Below are positions 36,790-45,216 of a stretch of DNA of 64,000 bases, piece by piece. Each line of letters opens with the position of its first letter. Positions within the stretch are counted from its first letter, which is position 1. The translations under genes and the position numbers were made by a program. Source of the DNA: UBA987 sp002292105 (GTDB taxonomy: Bacteria; Bacteroidota; Bacteroidia; NS11-12g; UBA9320). The notes under the pieces were generated by a model, which saw only the letters and a list, made by a program, of their open reading frames with translations, was not told the origin of the DNA and ran no database searches. The stretch spans positions 2,666,001 through 2,730,000 of the forward strand of contig OX044357.1 in assembly GCA_943846675.1 (NCBI GenBank). The letters are read 5' to 3'.

Positions 36790-37796
36790 AGTTGCACGTC
36801 AAGTGCATCTCGCAATCCATTTCCTACAAAGTTAAAAGACATCACAAGCAACATAATGGCAATTCCTGGAGCTAGGGCTAAATGCGGTGCGCCCAATGCG
36901 ATATAATCTGCGTTCTCACTGAGCATTTGCCCCCAACTTGGGAAAGGTGGTTGCACACCCAAACCTAAATAGCTAAGACCAGCTTCCAACAATATAGCAG
37001 AAGCAAAATTGGCTGCACAGATTACCACAATGGGTCCAATACAATTGGGCAAGATGTGGCGAAACATGATTCGTATATGCGAGAAACCTAACATTTTAGC
37101 TGCCTGTACATACTCTGCTTCCCTTAAGCTAAAAACTTGACCTCTTATTATTCTGGCAAGCTCTACCCACATGGTTAAACCAACGGCTATGAATATTTGC
37201 CAGAAACCTTTTCCTAATGCAAATGTGATGGCAATAACGAGTAACAAAGTGGGCAATGACCAAATAACATTTATGAGCCACATAACCACTGCGTCTACCC
37301 ATCCACGGAAATAACCAGCTGCAAGGCCGAGTGATATTCCTAAAAAGAGTGAGATTAAGACAGATATTAAACCAACGGATAATGATATTCTGGTTCCGAG
37401 TATTATGCGACTAAGTACGTCACGGCCAAACACGTCCGTTCCCAATCGAAAGCGTTTGGTTATAATATCTGATTTTTTCAGGCGGGGTTGAGCAATCAGC
37501 ATGTTAACCGACGACGTGTCCCCGTTGTTATCATATAAAAACAAATGATTGGCAGGTTTTCGACCCGTCCATAACAACTCAGAAAGTGTTGACGTATTGG
37601 CAATTGAATCTTTAAGATACCAGGCTTTATAACTTGGCTTTTTTAAGTCATTTTCAATTTGCATCTCGTTACACGCAGTAGACTTGTCTGGAGTAAACAT
37701 ATAGCCCCCTAGTGATACATTAAAGCACAAAACGATAAACCACAACCCCGCAACGGCTAATTTATTTTTTCGATATTTTTTCCAAAAGATGCGCAT
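36786..37796 (-). CDS. ABC transporter permease, OppC/DppC type
   Basis: 336 residues from the ATG at 37796 (an upstream TTG at 37808 is less likely). A short N-terminal OppC-N helix (MRIFWKKYRKNKLAVAGLWF) precedes a periplasmic loop and a five-helix BPD_transp_1 domain (VGLISVLISLFLGISLGLAA; LLEAGLSYLGLGVQPPFPSW near the EAA loop; ASAI). It imports peptides or nickel with an OppB, two ATPases and a binding protein, none of which are adjacent. It is convergent with the TonB receptor, the two genes overlapping by 4 bases. Confidence 0.9.
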   Translation of the reverse strand: MRIFWKKYRKNKLAVAGLWFIVLCFNVSLGGYMFTPDKSTACNEMQIENDLKKPSYKAWYLKDSIANTSTLSELLWTGRKPANHLFLYDNNGDTSSVNMLIAQPRLKKSDIITKRFRLGTDVFGRDVLSRIILGTRISLSVGLISVLISLFLGISLGLAAGYFRGWVDAVVMWLINVIWSLPTLLLVIAITFALGKGFWQIFIAVGLTMWVELARIIRGQVFSLREAEYVQAAKMLGFSHIRIMFRHILPNCIGPIVVICAANFASAILLEAGLSYLGLGVQPPFPSWGQMLSENADYIALGAPHLALAPGIAIMLLVMSFNFVGNGLRDALDVQL

Positions 37797-37852
37797 TGTA
37801 AACGTCAAATAAAATACATTGAAAGTGGAATCAAGGTATTTACAGAAGGAAG

Positions 37853-39145
37853 TTATCCATGCGCATGCGGGAATCGCATAGTGACCGTTGTTCCTTTACC
37901 GGTGACACTTTGTAAGTCCATGGTGCCATTTTGGTTCTCGACCATTTTTTTGCAAATATTTAGCCCAAAACCACTTCCTGATTCTTGTTCAGTACCTACG
38001 CGGGTTGAGATTTTACCGTACATAAAAAGTTCATTTTTTATTTCCTCACTCATCCCAATACCCTTATCAATAACCTGTAGAATGATGTGATCTGGCCCTT
38101 TCTTTCCAACCACTTGAATTGTGCTATTTCTGTGAGAATATTTAACTGCATTGCAAATTATATTTCTCAAAACCGTAGCCATCATTTGACTATCCATCTG
38201 CATCCGTAATTCCGGCTCTATATCTGTTTCAATTTGTATGTCTTTTAATTTGGCCCTGATTTGTTCCGACAACACAGTATCTGCAACAATTTCATTGACA
38301 CTACCCTCATGTAACTCGAAATTCATATAGGTGCTTTGTACATCTACCCAATCAAGAATACTAGCAACCAACTGGTCTCCTTCTTTTATCGCATCTTTCA
38401 TCATCTGCTTATACTCCTTCTTTTTCTCAGGATCCTCTGTATGGTCTGAAAGAGTCAAAAGTGCGGATAAATGAAAGAAGGGCGCTTTCAAATCATGACC
38501 AAGAATCTCAAAAAGTTGATCTTTTGCCGCAATTGTACGTTTTAAGTCTTCGTTCTGACTCTGAATTAAGGCGTTGGCTGCAGAGACCTGGTGATTCAGG
38601 TCAAAAAATATACGATTCAACTTGTATCCGAGTAGACTGGTGCAAGTCATCAGCATGATATAAAATATAAATTTAGCAATCGGATATTCTCCTTGCATCC
38701 CGTAAATACAAAAAGCAATGAATACCAAATTAAGAATTAACAGGTACAAAATGTGCCATGGATTCACTAAAATGCCAATGGCATAAGTCAATATCACAAG
38801 TACAATTTCAACCTTCAAGAAGTATGATTCAAAATGAAAGTCTTCAACGTCCAACCGGAATGGCAATAATGCCATAATCCCAATAACGATGCTATACACA
38901 GTCACATTTATCGCCATGGTTTTGTGTATTTTTTTGAACAAAAACAAAACGTAAGCAAACGCAATGATGCCAATGGTCACAAGGTCTTTATAGAAAAAAG
39001 GGGAGAGTCCTCCTGTGGAATATTCTACCCATGCATCAACACCTATGGTTATTAGAACAACAATCATCATTGGAGAAAACATCTTTAAATAGACTGCAGG
39101 CCATTCTAGTTGTTCTCCTCGATAAGTAATTGAATTGTTGTCCAT
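37853..39145 (-). CDS. Membrane sensor histidine kinase
   Basis: 430 residues from the ATG at 39145. The longer frame to 39199 would translate through a perfect -7 element, so the short start is preferred. Five to six membrane helices fill the first ~170 residues, a linker coiled coil follows, and the HisKA box GHDLKAPFFHLSALL has the phosphoacceptor His217. The HATPase domain shows NIICNAVKYS (N box), DKGIGMSEEI (G1) and ESGSGFGLNICKKMV (G2). No receiver domain and no response regulator nearby: an orphan kinase. Ligand unknown. Confidence 0.92.
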   Translation of the reverse strand: MDNNSITYRGEQLEWPAVYLKMFSPMMIVVLITIGVDAWVEYSTGGLSPFFYKDLVTIGIIAFAYVLFLFKKIHKTMAINVTVYSIVIGIMALLPFRLDVEDFHFESYFLKVEIVLVILTYAIGILVNPWHILYLLILNLVFIAFCIYGMQGEYPIAKFIFYIMLMTCTSLLGYKLNRIFFDLNHQVSAANALIQSQNEDLKRTIAAKDQLFEILGHDLKAPFFHLSALLTLSDHTEDPEKKKEYKQMMKDAIKEGDQLVASILDWVDVQSTYMNFELHEGSVNEIVADTVLSEQIRAKLKDIQIETDIEPELRMQMDSQMMATVLRNIICNAVKYSHRNSTIQVVGKKGPDHIILQVIDKGIGMSEEIKNELFMYGKISTRVGTEQESGSGFGLNICKKMVENQNGTMDLQSVTGKGTTVTMRFPHAHG

Positions 39146-39153
39146 TAGCCGGA

Positions 39154-39161
39154 CAAATATA
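39154..39161 (-). promoter_or_regulatory. -7 promoter element (TATATTTG, minus strand) of the histidine kinase
   Basis: Minus-strand TATATTTG, a perfect TAnnTTTG match, 8 bases before the ATG at 39145. It lies inside the alternative N-terminal extension and so decides the start. Confidence 0.45.
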
Positions 39162-39246
39162 ACCCGTAAGATGATTTCTGTTCGACTGATATTGTTCATT
39201 GAACATCCCCGATTTACCTATATTGGCAAAACCGACCAAAGGACTT

Positions 39247-39636
39247 TCATATGTCAAATACGTGGTGTTCCGTTTTTTTAAAAGGGTTCAGCTGTACAAA
39301 TGTTACATACCAATAATGTAATGCGAGCACGATGGGTGGTAAACATGCGGCAACCTGTAATTGGTCGTAGGTTAACATTTCGTTGGCTATGGCTATGTTT
39401 TGGTCATAAGAAACATAGGTGATAAACAAGGCCAGATATACAGAGCTCCAAAAAAGGTGGTGCAACAATTTAGAGTTACGACTTTTAATAATTAACAGTA
39501 TCAACGAAAATACCATGTGGTTGATTCCCATAAAGAAAGCAATGTAAAGGATGAATATAGGCTGCACGATGGCTACTACAATAGCTAAAATCCATAAAGC
39601 CTGCATGACGACGTTTGTTTGTAATAGAAATTTCAT
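39247..39636 (-). CDS. Small membrane protein, third of the GbsR cassette
   Basis: 129 residues with four membrane helices (about 9-50 as two, then 62-78 and 90-113). Not recognised; it shares no obvious alignment with the two paralogous neighbours. The gene follows the other two small membrane genes in the same orientation, 48 bases after the 39685 stop, and that gap holds a strong hairpin. Its C-terminus is polar (PFKKTEHHVFDI). Function unknown. Confidence 0.75.
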   Translation of the reverse strand: MKFLLQTNVVMQALWILAIVVAIVQPIFILYIAFFMGINHMVFSLILLIIKSRNSKLLHHLFWSSVYLALFITYVSYDQNIAIANEMLTYDQLQVAACLPPIVLALHYWYVTFVQLNPFKKTEHHVFDI

Positions 39637-39651
39637 ACGTTTTTGAATTTA

Positions 39652-39672
39652 GCGGCGGGAATATCCCGCCGC
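39652..39672 (-). other. Strong GC-rich hairpin between two membrane genes
   Basis: GCGGCGGGA (39652-39660), loop ATA, TCCCGCCGC (39664-39672): a perfect 9-bp stem in otherwise AT-rich DNA. It lies in the 48-base gap between the stop of the 39685 gene and the start of the 39247 gene. On neither strand is it followed by a run of T, so it is not a simple intrinsic terminator. A processing, stability or attenuation hairpin is more likely. Confidence 0.7.
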
Positions 39673-39684
39673 GATTAAAGTAAA

Positions 39685-40104
39685 TTATTTAGTTTGGATG
39701 CCCAGCGTTTGAGACCTGTTCTGTTGATTCTGAAGACGCTCTTTAAGTCTCTGGTTTTCTGATGTTTTTTTCTTTCCACGAAACAGCATATACAAGTTAA
39801 AGAATACCATTATACCAAGGAAAACACTCAATACACCAACTTTTTCACTGAGTATCTCATAGAACTGTTGGTGGTCTATAGTGGTTCTTGTGATCTCCAT
39901 GATAGACAAGGCAAAACCCAAACTTAAGAGGTAGAAACCAAGTTCAAAAAGTGTGTTCGTACTACTTGCAATCTCCACGCGTCCTTTAAAAATGTCAGAC
40001 ATAAAAATACGTGAATTCTTAAAAAAGATCCTGGCAACAATAAAGGTTAAGAACACTGCAACAGGTAGATAAACAATGTAAGCGCGTACAATTAAATTTT
40101 CCAT
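39685..40104 (-). CDS. Small membrane protein, paralogue of the 40117 protein
   Basis: 139 residues. It has about three membrane helices (3-23, 51-70, 87-107) and a charged, Gln-rich coiled-coil-like tail (108-139). Residues 8-70 align without a gap with residues 7-69 of the next gene's product: shared Y-x-x-Y-L, F-x-K-N, D-x-F, A-x-x-x-N and G-x-Y-L-x-x-x-G, about 27 percent identity by eye. The pair may form a heterodimer. It lies 12 bases after the 40117 stop. Function unknown. Confidence 0.78.
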   Translation of the reverse strand: MENLIVRAYIVYLPVAVFLTFIVARIFFKNSRIFMSDIFKGRVEIASSTNTLFELGFYLLSLGFALSIMEITRTTIDHQQFYEILSEKVGVLSVFLGIMVFFNLYMLFRGKKKTSENQRLKERLQNQQNRSQTLGIQTK

Positions 40105-40116
40105 AATTGATAATTA

Positions 40117-40482
40117 TTAATGAGTTAAAAATTTTATAAAGTCTTTTCTTTTTGAGAGGTAATTCAACCAAAACAAATTGTTATAATGAAGTGCCGCAAG
40201 GGCTAACAATATGAAACCCGTTTGCTTAAACAGAATGTATATCATATGTTGGTACGACTCGATTGCAGGCCAACCATTAATGGATATGGCTAAGTATCCG
40301 ATGTTTACTAGATAATATCCTACTAGTAGGAGTTTATTGATTGCGTGTGCACCCGCATGATTAGGGCTAAATAGATCAAGGATGAGATGAATTCCGTTCT
40401 TATAAAATGCATACCCGACAACGACGGTGATGTAAATCGTAATCCCCAAATAAATCGAATAAGTAAGCAGATTGGCATTCAT
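40117..40482 (-). CDS. Small membrane protein, first of the GbsR cassette
   Basis: 121 residues, three to four membrane helices (5-26, 47-67, 82-107). YAFYKNGIHLILDLFS then HAINKLLLVGYYLVNIGYLA is the block shared with the paralogue at 39685-40104. The product is all membrane and loop, with no enzyme motif. It is the first membrane gene after the GbsR-like regulator, 56 bases downstream of the regulator's stop, and that gap carries candidate operator words. Function unknown. Confidence 0.78.
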   Translation of the reverse strand: MNANLLTYSIYLGITIYITVVVGYAFYKNGIHLILDLFSPNHAGAHAINKLLLVGYYLVNIGYLAISINGWPAIESYQHMIYILFKQTGFILLALAALHYNNLFWLNYLSKRKDFIKFLTH

Positions 40483-40485
40483 AAC

Positions 40486-40526
40486 ATATTGTATTTATTA
40501 TATTTTCAATTTCGTTTGAAAGTTTA
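40486..40526. promoter_or_regulatory. Candidate operator between the GbsR-like gene and the membrane genes
   Basis: The gap contains ATATTGTAT (40486-40494) and TTGAAAGTTTA (40516-40526). TTTCAA/TTGAAA type half-sites make a near palindrome here (TTTTCAATTTCGTTTGAAA, 40502-40520). Both words also occur upstream of the GbsR-like gene (41046-41067). Shared words on both sides of a regulator gene suggest one DNA-binding protein acts at both; the assignment to the GbsR-like protein is inference. Confidence 0.4.
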
Positions 40527-40538
40527 TTGCAAAATTTT

Positions 40539-41033
40539 TTACTTTCTTTTAAACCATTTAAAAAACACTTTTTCCTCTAGTTTCATCACTAAATCGAGCA
40601 TGCTTTCAGCTCTTTTAGCCATTTGACCGGCAGATTTCACAACCTTGTTCATTTCCTTGACTTCTTCGCTACTGCCTTCTATGGTTTGCAACTCGCCTAA
40701 AATTTTAATTAGTGGCTCCAGTTCTCTTTTCTTGCGCTCTCTAGACACTTTTTTGGCCAATTCCCACATGTCCTTTTCAGAATAATAATATTCCTTACGA
40801 TCACCTTTAATGAAACTTTTATACGCCACACCCCAGGCAACTAATTCCCGAATATTCATGTTGGCGTTGCCTCTAGAAATCTGAAGTTTCTCCATGATTT
40901 CATCCGTACACAATGGTTTTGGTGAAAGTAACAGCACAGCTTGAATCTGAGCCATGGTTCTGTTAATACCCCAGCTTGCCCCAAGTTGCCCCCATCCCTG
41001 AATAAATTTCTGCTGCGCTTCTTCTAATTTCAC
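40539..41033 (-). CDS. GbsR/MarR-family transcriptional regulator
   Basis: 164 residues; the frame opens at GTG 41033. GbsR-type winged-helix regulator: FIQGWGQLGASWGINRTMAQ at the N-terminus, LLLSPKPLCTDEIMEKLQIS then RGNANMNIRELVAWGVAYKS for the helix-turn-helix and wing. The C-terminal helices (about 95-160) form the dimer region. GbsR of Bacillus senses choline; ligands in Bacteroidota are not known to me. It heads the membrane cassette and probably controls it. Confidence 0.9.
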   Translation of the reverse strand: MKLEEAQQKFIQGWGQLGASWGINRTMAQIQAVLLLSPKPLCTDEIMEKLQISRGNANMNIRELVAWGVAYKSFIKGDRKEYYYSEKDMWELAKKVSRERKKRELEPLIKILGELQTIEGSSEEVKEMNKVVKSAGQMAKRAESMLDLVMKLEEKVFFKWFKRK

Positions 41034-41037
41034 AAGT

Positions 41038-41067
41038 CAAAAGTAATACAATATTTTAAACTTTCAA
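41038..41067 (-). promoter_or_regulatory. Promoter and candidate operator of the GbsR-like gene
   Basis: On the minus strand TACTTTTG (41045 to 41038) is a perfect TAnnTTTG -7 element 4 bases before the GTG start, and a TTG about 20 bases upstream could serve as the -33 box. Between them are TTGAAAGTTTA (41067-41057) and ATATTGTAT (41054-41046), the same words as at 40486-40526. Binding there would cover the promoter, which fits autorepression. Inference. Confidence 0.42.
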
Positions 41068-41101
41068 TTATTTCTGAAAATAAAATTACTTTGTAGTGAA
41101 A

Positions 41102-41130
41102 ATTTAGGTGCATGATGCATACACCTAAAT
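41102..41130 (-). terminator. Terminator-like hairpin after the PKD/T9SS gene
   Basis: ATTTAGGTG (41102-41110) pairs with CACCTAAAT (41122-41130), and the 11-base loop contains a smaller GCATGATGC palindrome. On the minus strand the hairpin begins 5 bases after the stop at 41136 and is followed by TTTT, so it can end transcription of the big T9SS gene just before the GbsR promoter. Confidence 0.5.
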
Positions 41131-41135
41131 GTAGA

Positions 41136-44100
41136 TTAGAGTTTCACTATTCTTTTCGTAATCAAACCATCTGGCGTCTGAATATGAAGCAGATATGCCC
41201 CTTTTGCAATTCCTTGAAGCTCAATGTTGTTCTTATTTCCATTGGCATTGTCAAGTAGCCAAGTCTTCACTTCTTCACCCTCCATAGAGAACAATTTTGC
41301 CGTCACTGCATTACCAATAGGCGTTGCAAATTCTATCGTAACATTCCGTGTGGTTGGATTAGGATAAACAAAAACTTTGCTGTCAAGCATATCTTCGACA
41401 GCCAAATTTTCTACCACAACGGTATATGATGTGTCTTTAGATCCACATTTGTTAGTCACTTTGTAGGTCAAAACATAATCACCATGTACACGGTACTTGT
41501 GCGTTGTACTCTTTTCTTTACTACTATCACCGTCACCAAAATGCCAAGCATACGTATCACCATGCAAACTGTTGTTCAGTAAGGTAATCGTCTTATGGCT
41601 TTGAGACATGCTAAAGTCAATTACCGGTAATGGGTCAACTGTGATTAATGTCGAGTCTTCGGCAAAACATCCTGTAGAGTTTGTTGCCACAACCTTATAC
41701 TCGGTGGTTACTTTAGGGCTAACGTTTATCGTTTGGCTTGTTTCGCCAGAACGCCAAGCAAAATCAACATCATCTGACGTATTTGCCTTTATATCGAGGG
41801 ACACTCCTTCGCATATAGTTGTATCAGCTCTTAATTCTACCTTAGGAATTTTCGCCACAAATACGTTGACAGTATCAACCAAGTAGCATCCATTTCCCGC
41901 AAAACCTTTAACCAAAAAGTTTTTTGAAGATAATGGCAAAGCATTGTATTCAGCCGTTTTGGGGCCACCAATCCACTCGTAAGAATCTGCTCCAAATGCT
42001 TTAATTAAAACCCGATTGCCGAAACATATTGATGTATCTCCTGACGTATACATTGGAGGGCCTGGAATTGTTGTTACTTGCACCGTATCAAATGCCGAAC
42101 AATTATAACTATCCGTCACTTTAACAATATACTTGGTATCAGCATTGGGATTAACATTGTAGATAGCCGTATTAGGACCAGACGTCCATTGGTAAGATGT
42201 TCCACCCGATGCCGTCAAGGCTAAAGGTTGTGCTTGGCAAATTGTTGTATCCGGTGTAATACTAGGAACGGGCTTGCTCACATTCACTGTCACATTCCGC
42301 GAACTTTTACATCCAAAAAATGAATCTGCTTCAACCACATAGGTAGTGGTTTTAGACGGGTTGACGCCGTAGTTGTTGTTCGTTGGCCCTCCTATCCATT
42401 TGTAATTTGCATTGGTATTTGCCTTCAGCAGAACACTTTGAAATTCACATACCGTAGTATCTGAAGTAATGGTTATATCAGGTGTTTTTATCACCTTAAT
42501 ATCTTGATCAATGACCGCTACTTTGCCACAAACATCTGTGCCTGTGACTTTCAATCGAAAATCTTTAACGGCCTTCAGTTTAACGATGTTACCGGTCTTG
42601 CTTTGTACAATACCGAATGGTTCCCATACATAAGAAGCTGCTCCATTGGCGGTCACAATATAATCTTGTCTCTGACAAATCGTATCGTTTAAATCTATAC
42701 TAATCTTCGCCTTCTTAACCTCTCCGAAATTCATACGTATCAAAACGGACTCTCCGTCAAATAATACCATCTCTGGCCAACCAGCTCCGGAATACAAGCA
42801 CTTGTTCCGTTCGTAAAAATCGCGGGTGTACCCCAACCCCATATTAGAACCATTCACTAACTGACGAACAGCAATAAAGTATTCTCCGGCTTTCAATTCT
42901 CTGTCGCAACCCACCTCAACGGTGTACCATCGAACAAAACCATCTAGCACAATTGTTTCTGAGCTAACAATTAATCCAGCTGGCTTACTAGCCGAAACGT
43001 TATATAAGTTTACCACCACAGAATCACCTGCGATTCCTCCGTTAATAAAAAACGAAACAGATGTAAGTGTATCATCTTTTTGCAATTCGTATAAGTTCCC
43101 TATTTCAACAGTCCCAGCATTCGACCCTACTCCACCGTACCAAGTTCCATTGTCGCGACTAAACATAGAATCATTGTGATAGTTTTGGATTTTGATTGAA
43201 TTGTTAGACGTGTTGCCATCGGTTTCATTCAATAACAGCGTAATCGTGCTAATATCTTGGTCACTTTTCACGGGTAATTGAGCGACAATTCTTTGTAACG
43301 AATCAGATGTAAATGCATCCAAGTCACCATAGCTGAAGGTATCTTTAGAATTGGTCAATTCGACAACCAATTTTACCCCAGTTATTTTTTTCAACCCGTT
43401 ATTCCGTATAAACACATCATATAGAATAGAATCGGCTTGCAATTTGGGTATAAAGCCGTATCCATCATTTCTATGTGCACGCGCACCAACAATTTCACCG
43501 TCATAATCTACCGCTGTAATGGCCTTCACTGTTATTGCGTCAATGGCCATATCTGCAACAAATGTTCTACCCATAACACCTCTTATACGCAAACGCACAG
43601 AGCTCCCTTTATACTTTGCCAAATTCACTTTGGCTATTTTCCAACCTTCACCTTGATCACCTCTGAGACTCCAGACATCCGTTTCCCAAACATTATTGTG
43701 AAACACGTCTACAAATAATTGCCCCATGCCCTCAGTACCGTGCATGTTATACGCAAACTCTAGTTGATAATATGATGAGCCTGTAAGGTCAAAACAAGGA
43801 CTAATAAGATTTATGGCACTACCGGGGCATCCCGTTGCAGAACTGGCCTCCATGTACAAATAAACCCCACCTGTTGTTCCAGGTGAGTAATCCTTACCTA
43901 CCCCAACGCCGTTGGTGTTATCATCACTGCCAGGACCAGTTCCAAACGACCCTGTTCCTGCTGTATCTGCCCGCCATTCTCCGCCATCAGTTGAATCTTG
44001 AAACCAACCATTTGCTGAATCACCTTTAATTGTGGCATCACAACTTGCATCGATTTGAAGACTATCAAAATTTTCAAAATCGTAGGTGTACGGAAACTTG

Positions 44101-44174
44101 TCTACACACTGTGCTTGTGCCGTTCCGATATGGATAAAAAATGCAAAAACGAATAGGGTAACCGTCTGTCTCAT
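41136..44174 (-). CDS. Large surface protein with Ig/PKD repeats and T9SS sorting domain
   Basis: 1012 residues from the ATG at 44174, which opens a clean signal peptide (MRQTVTLFVFAFFIHIGTAQ); a GTG start at 44228 is also open. The N-terminal ~220 residues resemble a MAM-type jellyroll (ADTAGTGSFGTGPGSDDNTN, SPCFDLTGSSYYQLEFAYNM). From ~510 there are about five ~80-residue Ig-like repeats built on 'DTTIC ... Y.W..GP ... TTTYVV.A.S..GC'. A PKD domain (YAWHFGDGDSSKEKSTTHKY) and a type A T9SS CTD (FVYPNPTTRNVTIEFATPIG) follow. Likely adhesin or sheath protein. Confidence 0.87.
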   Translation of the reverse strand: MRQTVTLFVFAFFIHIGTAQAQCVDKFPYTYDFENFDSLQIDASCDATIKGDSANGWFQDSTDGGEWRADTAGTGSFGTGPGSDDNTNGVGVGKDYSPGTTGGVYLYMEASSATGCPGSAINLISPCFDLTGSSYYQLEFAYNMHGTEGMGQLFVDVFHNNVWETDVWSLRGDQGEGWKIAKVNLAKYKGSSVRLRIRGVMGRTFVADMAIDAITVKAITAVDYDGEIVGARAHRNDGYGFIPKLQADSILYDVFIRNNGLKKITGVKLVVELTNSKDTFSYGDLDAFTSDSLQRIVAQLPVKSDQDISTITLLLNETDGNTSNNSIKIQNYHNDSMFSRDNGTWYGGVGSNAGTVEIGNLYELQKDDTLTSVSFFINGGIAGDSVVVNLYNVSASKPAGLIVSSETIVLDGFVRWYTVEVGCDRELKAGEYFIAVRQLVNGSNMGLGYTRDFYERNKCLYSGAGWPEMVLFDGESVLIRMNFGEVKKAKISIDLNDTICQRQDYIVTANGAASYVWEPFGIVQSKTGNIVKLKAVKDFRLKVTGTDVCGKVAVIDQDIKVIKTPDITITSDTTVCEFQSVLLKANTNANYKWIGGPTNNNYGVNPSKTTTYVVEADSFFGCKSSRNVTVNVSKPVPSITPDTTICQAQPLALTASGGTSYQWTSGPNTAIYNVNPNADTKYIVKVTDSYNCSAFDTVQVTTIPGPPMYTSGDTSICFGNRVLIKAFGADSYEWIGGPKTAEYNALPLSSKNFLVKGFAGNGCYLVDTVNVFVAKIPKVELRADTTICEGVSLDIKANTSDDVDFAWRSGETSQTINVSPKVTTEYKVVATNSTGCFAEDSTLITVDPLPVIDFSMSQSHKTITLLNNSLHGDTYAWHFGDGDSSKEKSTTHKYRVHGDYVLTYKVTNKCGSKDTSYTVVVENLAVEDMLDSKVFVYPNPTTRNVTIEFATPIGNAVTAKLFSMEGEEVKTWLLDNANGNKNNIELQGIAKGAYLLHIQTPDGLITKRIVKL

Positions 44175-44271
44175 GTTGTATGTTTTTCTACTACTTAGCC
44201 TTGTGTTTATCAGCCATGCTTCAAACACCGTCGACTAAATTACAAAAAACTTACAATTCAACAAGAACCTA

Positions 44272-45159
44272 TTACTCCGTTTTCAGCATTTCCAAGCCTT
44301 TCTTTAAATCAGCTTGGTCGCTCTCGCTCACTGTTGGATAGCTCAAATTCAAACTTTCCAGCGCATTGACAACAATTTCACTCACTGCCGTTTGCATAAA
44401 CCACTTGTTGTCGGCTGGGATGATATGCCAAGGCGCATAACTTGTCGACGTCTTCTCTATTGCCGCTTGATATGCGGCCATGTAGTCATCCCATCTTGCG
44501 CGTTCTTTCAAGTCGCCGATGTTAAATTTCCAGTTCTTTTCTTGCAATTCAATTCGACGCAAAAACCTTCTTTTTTGTTCTTCTTTTGACACGTTCAGAA
44601 AGAACTTTAAAATGACTGTTCCGTTTTCGGCTAAATGTGATTCATGGTCACTTATTGCGCTTAACCGTTTATTCCAAAACTGGTTATCAATTTTAGATAC
44701 ATCATCCACGCCTGGTATTCGTTGACCAATTATATATTCAGGATGTACTCGGGTAACAAGTACTTCCTCGTAGTAAGATCGATTAAAAATCCCAAATGTT
44801 CCCCTTTCGGGTAACACCTTGGCCGAACGCCACAAATAATCGTGGTCTAATTCTTTTTTCGAAGGCGCTTTAAAGCTACTTACGCTGCTGGCTTGAGGGA
44901 AGTTATTGGCAAATACTTTTCGGATTGTACTATCTTTCCCTGCGGCATCCATCGCTTGAAAAATCAGTAATACTGCATGTGAATCATTTGCATACATCAT
45001 CCTTTGCAAATCGTGTAGCTTACGCCTGTTTGCCTCTAAAATCTTTAAACCGTCTTTCTTCTTTTTTAAGCTTCCTGTGTAATCCGTCTGATAGTCACTG
45101 AGTGAAAAATTACGACCATCTGTGACAATAATTTTTTCTGGGTCAAATAAAGCATCCAT
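44272..45159 (-). CDS. Polyphosphate kinase 2 family protein
   Basis: 295 residues from the ATG at 45159; a TTG at 45168 lies within the promoter -7 element and is rejected. PPK2 moves phosphate between polyphosphate and nucleotides. LIFQAMDAAGKDSTIRKVFA is the Walker A loop, FGIFNRSYYEEVLVTRVHPE the Walker B, and KEEQKRRFLRRIELQEKNWK the lid region. The size fits one-domain PPK2 (class I or III); the class cannot be set by eye. It is divergent from the HTTM gene. Confidence 0.93.
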   Translation of the reverse strand: MDALFDPEKIIVTDGRNFSLSDYQTDYTGSLKKKKDGLKILEANRRKLHDLQRMMYANDSHAVLLIFQAMDAAGKDSTIRKVFANNFPQASSVSSFKAPSKKELDHDYLWRSAKVLPERGTFGIFNRSYYEEVLVTRVHPEYIIGQRIPGVDDVSKIDNQFWNKRLSAISDHESHLAENGTVILKFFLNVSKEEQKRRFLRRIELQEKNWKFNIGDLKERARWDDYMAAYQAAIEKTSTSYAPWHIIPADNKWFMQTAVSEIVVNALESLNLSYPTVSESDQADLKKGLEMLKTE

Positions 45160-45165
45160 ATCAAA

Positions 45166-45173
45166 CAAATATA
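45166..45173 (-). promoter_or_regulatory. -7 promoter element (TATATTTG) of the PPK2 gene
   Basis: Minus-strand TATATTTG, perfect TAnnTTTG match, 6 bases before the ATG at 45159, implying a nearly leaderless messenger. Confidence 0.45.
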
Positions 45174-45216
45174 TATGTACGGGTTAGATTCAAAACAATC
45201 TGATTTTGGTTTTTGA

